Below, in pieces: positions 58,695-64,000 of a stretch of 64,000 nucleotides of DNA. Both the position numbers and the translations under genes were made by a program. Each line of letters starts with the position of its first letter. Position 1 is the stretch's first letter. The DNA lies in the NCBI GenBank assembly GCA_035578155.1, contig JAPWDM010000007.1, positions 35,872,413 to 35,936,412 on the forward strand, given 5' to 3'. Source of the DNA: Brachynemurus nebulosus. Taxonomy: Eukaryota; Arthropoda; Insecta; Neuroptera; Myrmeleontidae. The notes below the pieces were generated by a model. The model saw only the letters and a list, made by a program, of their open reading frames with translations, made no database searches and was not told the DNA's origin.

Positions 58695-61200
58695 CAGGGC
58701 CGTCTTAACGTATGTGGGGGCCCCTGGGCACAGTAAGTTTGGGGGCCCCTTTTAAAAGCTGAAAACCAGAAAAACAAAAAAAAGAAAACATCAGGAACTA
58801 AAAAAAAAATTAGTTGACAATTATTTAATGACTTTATTGATACAACTCTATAGAAACGTTTCATCGCACACATTTAGGGTAAAGGCCTATACTTTTTTAT
58901 ATAAATATGAAAAGTGCTGTAAATATATAAAACGTAAAAATAAATTATTTTGACTTAAATTTTATAAATTTATACATAAAAAAAATTATTTTACTTAAGA
59001 ATTTATTATCACAAATAAATAACTAAATCATTAAAAAAATTAATGTTTGTTACTTTGTAATAGGTATATCTTATATTATTTATATAATAACGTTCAAAAC
59101 AGTTTCCAATGTATAGGAAAACTTCACAATATTTGGACATATAGCATATTTTTAAGTATAATTAAGTTAATCACTTTAGCACTGCACTGATATTAATGGT
59201 TTTTTTCTTGACTTCTGGAAAGCAAAATCTTCAATTACGTCATCGAATTCCAGTTCTTGTAGAATATCACTTTCGATACACATAATTGATAAATTGTTAA
59301 GTCTTTCTTGTAACATTGTCGTCCTTAATTCGTTCTTTATTCTTCTCAGCCTTGAAAATGAACGCTCTCCACTGCAGTTGGTGATCATTAGACATAAGAA
59401 TATTCTTGTGGCAATTTCCACATTTGGAAATATCTCTTCTAATTTGTCTGTTTTTATTAGTTTATGTAAGGCAGATATACTTAAATTACTGTTTACTTGA
59501 TTTTTCAAATACTGCTTTAAATGATCACATTCAGATTTGAGTTCATCAGCGTTAATGTCCTCATGATAAAATTCTGCAAATTCTTTGCATTTGCTTTTCA
59601 ACTGACTCGGTTCGATTGTATTCAACTGAGAAAGAAATTCAAAACGTTGGTTAACTCCCTTGTATGATTCCGATCGTTGCTTTAACTGAATACTTAGTGT
59701 ATCGATCATAGGAATAAACGTTTCTACTTTAAATTTTTCCTTGCCAAATAAGTGTACACTTTCTGACGACTCGTCAAAAAATGTGATACGCGTGCTACGA
59801 TTTCTTTTTCTTTGACAATTATCTTTGTATTCGGCATCTGGATTCTTTTCTTTGGCTGCCGATTCGTAAAGGTCGAAATTATTTCGTGCGTTACTGATGA
59901 AATCAGCAAGAGATCCAAAAATTTTCGTTGCAGTGTCCATTGTGAGGGTGTTTTTTTGCAAGCTTACGCTTGCTTTGTTAATAATTTGAAGTAGGTCATT
60001 CCATATCTCCGTTAGGATAATCATCTCTAGTTTTTCCATTTTTTTGCTGAGACTTTGGGCCTCGTTTCTAATTTCTGCTGGTTGATCTGTGTTTTTGGAA
60101 ATTGATGTTAAAGCCTCCAAAATATGTTCGTAACCATTGCGTAAAGCATTAACCGCATCGGCACGTGCAGACCACCTGGTTTCACAGAGACATTTTAAAA
60201 CTTTATTTGTACCCAAAGATTCTGTTAGTATATTCCATCGATAAGTCGAAGCAGAGAAAAAGCTATATAATTTTTGGACAAACTGGAAGTATGCTACCGC
60301 TTCTAAAACAGACCCCACAGCCTGAACGCCAACCAAATTTAGTGAATGTGCCGCACATGGGACAAAAAGAGCAAATTCACATTTTTCTTTTATTCTTTTT
60401 TGTAAGCCTGAATATATTCCAGCCATATTTGGTGCATTATCGTAACTCTGCCCTCGGCAATCCTTTATCGAAATATTATGGCTTTCTAAAAAATTCAAAA
60501 CCGTTTTTTCTAGATATTGAGCCTTATGTTCTTTAATAGGTAAAAACTGCAAAAATCTTTCAACAGGCACTTCGTCTTTTACATATCGGACGATGAAGGT
60601 CAACTGATCGACATGCGAGAGATCGGGTGTGGAATCCACGCTTATTGAATAATATTTTGTTGTCTTTAGTTCATTGACAATCGTAGCCAGTACTTTCTTT
60701 CCCATTATATTAATAAATTCGTTGCAAACATTAGCAGACAAATAGGAAGTATTTCCTTTTCCGCGATTTCCGCAATTTTTTATATGATCAGCAAGGAACG
60801 GATCAAATTCGCTAAGTAATTCTAAGCATCCCAAGTAATTTCCATTGTTTTGCGATCCCAAAATTTCGTTGTCACCACGAAATCCTAATCCTCTTGAAGC
60901 TAAAAATTTTACAACCGCCACAATCCTTTTCAGTACATTCTTCCAATAATTTACTTGTGTATTGTATTGCGATAGTAAGTCACAATCCACTCGACCAGCC
61001 GTTTTGCTTCGCGCGACATAAGTCATCATAAATTGTCTATGCAGTGAACTATTTTCATGCTCCGTTAATTGGTTGCTTATATGCTTCCAGTCTTTGTATC
61101 CACTGGAAGAGCTCAAACTGTTACTGTTCGTAGTATTATTAAAAAGACGGCAGCAATAACAGTTGTAACGTCGCAAACGTGGGAAAAGATCTCACTACGG
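58695..61200 (-). mobile_element. hAT element (ZMYM1-like), truncated at its 5' end
   Basis: The 3' terminal repeat CAGGGCCGTCTTAACGTATG begins at 58695 and is typical of hAT elements. The transposase frame runs from 61200 to 59176. The other terminal repeat is not present before 61200, where an LTR-like sequence starts. This suggests that the retroelement inserted into, or replaced, the 5' part. Confidence 0.75.
59176..61176 (-). CDS. hAT-family transposase, ZMYM1-like, 5' truncated
   Basis: A 666-codon intact frame of the hAT transposase group related to vertebrate ZMYM1/ZMYM5-type proteins. Its product would bind the element ends and cut and rejoin DNA in the nucleus. The start shows the tail of a TTF-type zinc finger (YNCYCCRLF, then GYKDWKHISNQLTEHE). 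Catalytic-type acidic residues are D181 (VDSTPD) and D246 (SYDNAPNM). The CAAH motif is at 274-277. The C-terminus is a hAT dimerisation region (CSGERSFSRLRRIKNELR). The first codon of the frame is TTG, not ATG; upstream it stays open for six codons to TGA and TAG at 61192-61197. The first in-frame ATG is at residue 50, inside the domain. Translation start is therefore lost, although the rest is undamaged. Confidence 0.88.
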   Translation of the reverse strand: MRRYNCYCCRLFNNTTNSNSLSSSSGYKDWKHISNQLTEHENSSLHRQFMMTYVARSKTAGRVDCDLLSQYNTQVNYWKNVLKRIVAVVKFLASRGLGFRGDNEILGSQNNGNYLGCLELLSEFDPFLADHIKNCGNRGKGNTSYLSANVCNEFINIMGKKVLATIVNELKTTKYYSISVDSTPDLSHVDQLTFIVRYVKDEVPVERFLQFLPIKEHKAQYLEKTVLNFLESHNISIKDCRGQSYDNAPNMAGIYSGLQKRIKEKCEFALFVPCAAHSLNLVGVQAVGSVLEAVAYFQFVQKLYSFFSASTYRWNILTESLGTNKVLKCLCETRWSARADAVNALRNGYEHILEALTSISKNTDQPAEIRNEAQSLSKKMEKLEMIILTEIWNDLLQIINKASVSLQKNTLTMDTATKIFGSLADFISNARNNFDLYESAAKEKNPDAEYKDNCQRKRNRSTRITFFDESSESVHLFGKEKFKVETFIPMIDTLSIQLKQRSESYKGVNQRFEFLSQLNTIEPSQLKSKCKEFAEFYHEDINADELKSECDHLKQYLKNQVNSNLSISALHKLIKTDKLEEIFPNVEIATRIFLCLMITNCSGERSFSRLRRIKNELRTTMLQERLNNLSIMCIESDILQELEFDDVIEDFAFQKSRKKPLISVQC

Positions 61201-61926
61201 TGTTATTTTGCGATGCACAGAGGATGGTAAACTTTCCAGCGTGGGTTCGGTTTTTCTTCTCCAAGACGAATAGTTTTTTCACAAATAAAACACTTTTAAT
61301 TGGTTTTTTAGTTGATTAGTTTATTGAATAAATGTAGAAAACTTGTATAAAAATAATTTTCTTATATAATTTTATAAATTATAAATTTTTTAAGTATAAA
61401 AAATAATGCGCAGTTGTTCCACTGGCGAGGATTCTGATGTTGTTCGTTTTAATATTACCTTACAACTAACTTGAAACAAGTTATATCCTTATTCTTAAAA
61501 CAAGCGTTCCTTAATTTCATTTCCAAGAATCGAAAGAAAGTTCTATTGGTTTCTATATAGAGATAGAAATATTTGTATACATTAACTAGAAAGAAATAAT
61601 AAGTGTTGTTTTGAAGTATTCCTTTATGTCACCACCTGGTACGACAGAAATATTCAAGTGATGCTTAACCCTGATTGGTTGTTGCATCTCTGGTGTCCAA
61701 ACGTGACCACAGCACCAACAGTTCTTTCTGTTAAAAACTTGACAAAAGTCATAGTCTGTTCGTTTAGGCAATCTACACTACAGATATGTATTATTATCTG
61801 CAGCGCTAATCATTATTTGAGTTTTTATGATAAAATTTTGTGTTATATAATAAAATTTATTTTTACTAGAAAGTTTTGATGAAAATTTGTTAATTTTTCA
61901 CCTGCGCCTGTACCATGGTGGTTACA
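61201..61926 (-). repeat. Probable 3' LTR of a Ty3/gypsy retrotransposon
   Basis: On the minus strand the stretch begins TGTAACCACC right after a purine tract (GAGGGGGGGATA) and ends ...AATAACA, giving TG...CA borders. AATAAA lies about 140 bases before its end (+ strand near 61320). It stands directly downstream of the integrase frame, where a 3' LTR is expected. The 5' LTR is outside the window, so identity between LTRs cannot be tested. Confidence 0.65.
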
Positions 61927-62567
61927 TATCCCCCCCTCAAAAATTTCTATGGGAGAGTGAAACTCGAAATAGAAATTTTTGATCAAAACTCAAAAATTTC
62001 GAAATTTCTTGGAAAAATTTTTTTTTTTTTTTTATAAAATTAAGTAAAATTGAAAAATTTTTAATAAAGTTTTTTCATTGAGTAACAAAAATATATAAGA
62101 TAAATGTAGGGAGCAATGACCTTTAATAATATTATTATAGAAATGATAAAAATTTGATTTTAATTAGAAAATTTTAATGAAGTCATTTTGCTACCTTCAT
62201 TTTCACAAAGATTTAACATTCTTTAAACAAAATAATAAATATAAATTCTTAATTAAAGTTCATAAAAGTTTGTTTTATTTTAATATGCACTTTGGTTTTA
62301 ATCACTATCACAAGTATTTTAAATAAATATTTTTTAATTTTAAGGTATTATGTTAGTATTAGTTTGGTTGAGCGAATATTCTTACTAATACAAATAAAAT
62401 ATAATAATACATTAGTTTTTTAATTTTCTTTGAATCACATCTAAGTATCAAAATTAAATATAGGTGATTATAAAGTCATCATTCGTATATTTGTCATCTG
62501 TTTAACTAAAGAAATGTAAAAATTTTAATGAAAATTTAATAATATTTTGTAGATTTATTTTTTTTTT
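61927..62567 (-). other. Retroelement 3' noncoding region with polypurine tract
   Basis: About 640 bases between the integrase stop and the LTR. No env-like or other open frame is seen. The polypurine tract at 61930-61937 (GGGGGGGA on the minus strand) is the expected plus-strand primer site. Confidence 0.55.
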
Positions 62568-64000
62568 TTATTCTTTAAAAGGTTTAAGATGTATCGCATT
62601 ATACACACCTTTTATTATATTTGAATCTGGGTAATAAAGAATGTATGCATTTATATTTTTTATTCCACCTACTAAAAAGGGTCCACAATAGAGTAAATTA
62701 AATTTTTTAACAATTTTGTTCCTAGCTGAGGAACGTGTATGAGTTTTAAGCAAAACCTTATCACCTATATGATAAGTTTTTGTGTAATGTAAATTATGAC
62801 GTAATTTTCTTTTATTACCTTTTTCAATAGTATTATTCAATGCTAACTGCCGAATTTGTTGCAAATTAGATTGATCATTTTGAGGAAAAGAAATAAGGCG
62901 TGTTATAGGGTTAGGAGGTTTATTTCCAAAAAGTAATTCATAAGGTATAAATTGAGTAGTATCATGAGGTGTGAAATTTAAACAATTTTCGATAAAAGTT
63001 AAATAATCTGTCCACGAACTATGTTTTTTATGACAATATGTTCTAAATAATCTATTTAATTCACGGTTTACACGTTCTTCCGGATTTGCTCGCGGATTGT
63101 AAACGCTAATTGTATAAACGTTAATTCCAGCATTTTTAAGAGTATCTTGCCAAATTGGAGATACAAATTGACTTGCATTATCGCTATAAATATTTTGCAT
63201 TTTACCTATATTGGGTATAAAATGCTTAACAACTCTGTCAACACATTGTTGAGCAGTTGCACCCTTTAATGGATATAGTTTTACAAATTTTGAATAGTTA
63301 TCCTTAATTATAAAAATCATGTTAAATCCAAATTTTCCTTTAGGTAAAGGACCATATAGATCCACAAAACAGTCCTTAAGAGGATATTCTGATATAATAT
63401 TTTGTAAAGGACCTTGTGTAAAATAATTTGGAACCTTACATTTTTGGCATATATTACAACTTCGTAAATTTGACTCAACACGACGATAAATATTTTTAAT
63501 GAAAAAATATTGTTTTAAATATTCAGTGATTTTAGGAGACGAAAAATGACCTAAATATTTATGGAAAAATTGTATTATTTCATTTATTTTATTTTCAGGT
63601 AGATAAATTTGATAATTGTAAGGGAAGTTGGTATTTCTATGAAAAAGTATACCATTATGTACCATAAACCGGTTTTGATATTCTTGAATATTGTTAATTA
63701 TGTTTTTACAAAAAGGGTCAACATGTTGGTACCTGCGAATGTTATTAGCAAATTTTTCAAGAAATTTATTTTGAAAATCAAGTTTTAAAATATTACATTT
63801 AACTGAAATGTTTGTAGAAAAATTATTATTTATAGATAAAGAATTTATCATTAAGTTCGTTTGATTTGATATATTATTTAAGGTATATGGATTTCGAGAG
63901 AAAAAATCTGCTATAAAATTTTGTTTTCCAGGAATATATTCAATAGTGAAATTGAATTCACTTAAAGCTAAGAACCAACGTAAAATTCTATTATTTGTTA
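62568..64000 (-). CDS. Ty3/gypsy Pol polyprotein: RNase H end and integrase (partial)
   Basis: The frame is open from the window edge to a TAA at 62568. The edge encodes the end of RNase H (LRWFLALSEFNFTIEYIPGK, then FIADFFSR), typical of Ty3/gypsy. Integrase follows; numbered from the Met at 63851, it has the zinc-binding H97, H102, C132 and C135, catalytic D164 (VDLYGPLP), D224 (YSDNASQF) and E259 (NPRANPEERVNREL), and a C-terminal DNA-binding domain with GDKVLLKTHTRS and FNLLYCGPFLV. No frameshift or stop interrupts it, so this copy looks recent. Gag, protease and reverse transcriptase lie beyond the right edge. The Met at 63851 is internal, not a start. Confidence 0.92.
   Translation of the reverse strand, partial: TNNRILRWFLALSEFNFTIEYIPGKQNFIADFFSRNPYTLNNISNQTNLMINSLSINNNFSTNISVKCNILKLDFQNKFLEKFANNIRRYQHVDPFCKNIINNIQEYQNRFMVHNGILFHRNTNFPYNYQIYLPENKINEIIQFFHKYLGHFSSPKITEYLKQYFFIKNIYRRVESNLRSCNICQKCKVPNYFTQGPLQNIISEYPLKDCFVDLYGPLPKGKFGFNMIFIIKDNYSKFVKLYPLKGATAQQCVDRVVKHFIPNIGKMQNIYSDNASQFVSPIWQDTLKNAGINVYTISVYNPRANPEERVNRELNRLFRTYCHKKHSSWTDYLTFIENCLNFTPHDTTQFIPYELLFGNKPPNPITRLISFPQNDQSNLQQIRQLALNNTIEKGNKRKLRHNLHYTKTYHIGDKVLLKTHTRSSARNKIVKKFNLLYCGPFLVGGIKNINAYILYYPDSNIIKGVYNAIHLKPFKE

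Noticed and set aside
60165..60536. 123-codon frame on the plus strand
   Set aside because: It is the antisense shadow of the hAT transposase.
61586..61771. 61-codon frame on the minus strand
   Set aside because: It lies inside the proposed LTR and shows no family features.

Overview
The window looks like nuclear DNA from an insect: very AT-rich, genes split by large introns with GT-AG borders, an arthropod TATA/TCAGT promoter, and dense small DNA transposons. The species cannot be named from the sequence.

Five host gene models are supported. (1) A complete OATP/SLCO organic-anion transporter on the + strand, seven coding exons from 9321 to 13732, 674 codons. (2) A small secreted Pro/Tyr/Ser-rich protein on the + strand, two exons from 15325 to 17502, 338 codons, with signal peptide and dibasic processing site. 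(3, 4) Two almost identical single-exon F-box-like proteins in head-to-head inverted orientation (21225-21698 minus, 27389-27862 plus), each with a decayed remnant on its outer side. (5) The 5' part of an RBM24/RBM38-type RNA-binding protein on the + strand (exons at 31858-32130, 38523-38649, 49991-50048). Its remaining exons are not in the window, so the region from 50049 to the right edge is probably intronic or beyond the gene.

Transposons dominate the rest. The right end carries a hAT transposase of the ZMYM1-like type (minus, 59176-61200) that stops abruptly at what looks like the LTR of a Ty3/gypsy retrotransposon (LTR 61201-61926, RNase H tail and integrase 62568 to edge, minus). Small nonautonomous elements can be delimited by terminal inverted repeats and target-site duplications. 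hAT-type elements with 8-bp duplications lie at 9723-10477, 26235-27080, 35152-35565, 36146-36740, 37538-38110, 41461-41819 and 47774-48002. TTAA-flanked piggyBac-type elements lie at 2998-5553, 18804-19697, 32202-32420, 39467-40369, 55060-55340 and 57054-58018. TA-flanked elements lie at 46120-46409, 50398-51393 and 52470-52893. There is also one tRNA-derived SINE (about 23487-23680), a 137-147 bp tandem repeat at the left edge and several unclassified interspersed repeats.

The host genes show no shared pathway. I found no CRISPR array, rRNA, functional tRNA gene or evident new defence-like system. The most unusual things are structural: long palindromes nested inside transposons, and the inverted F-box gene pair.
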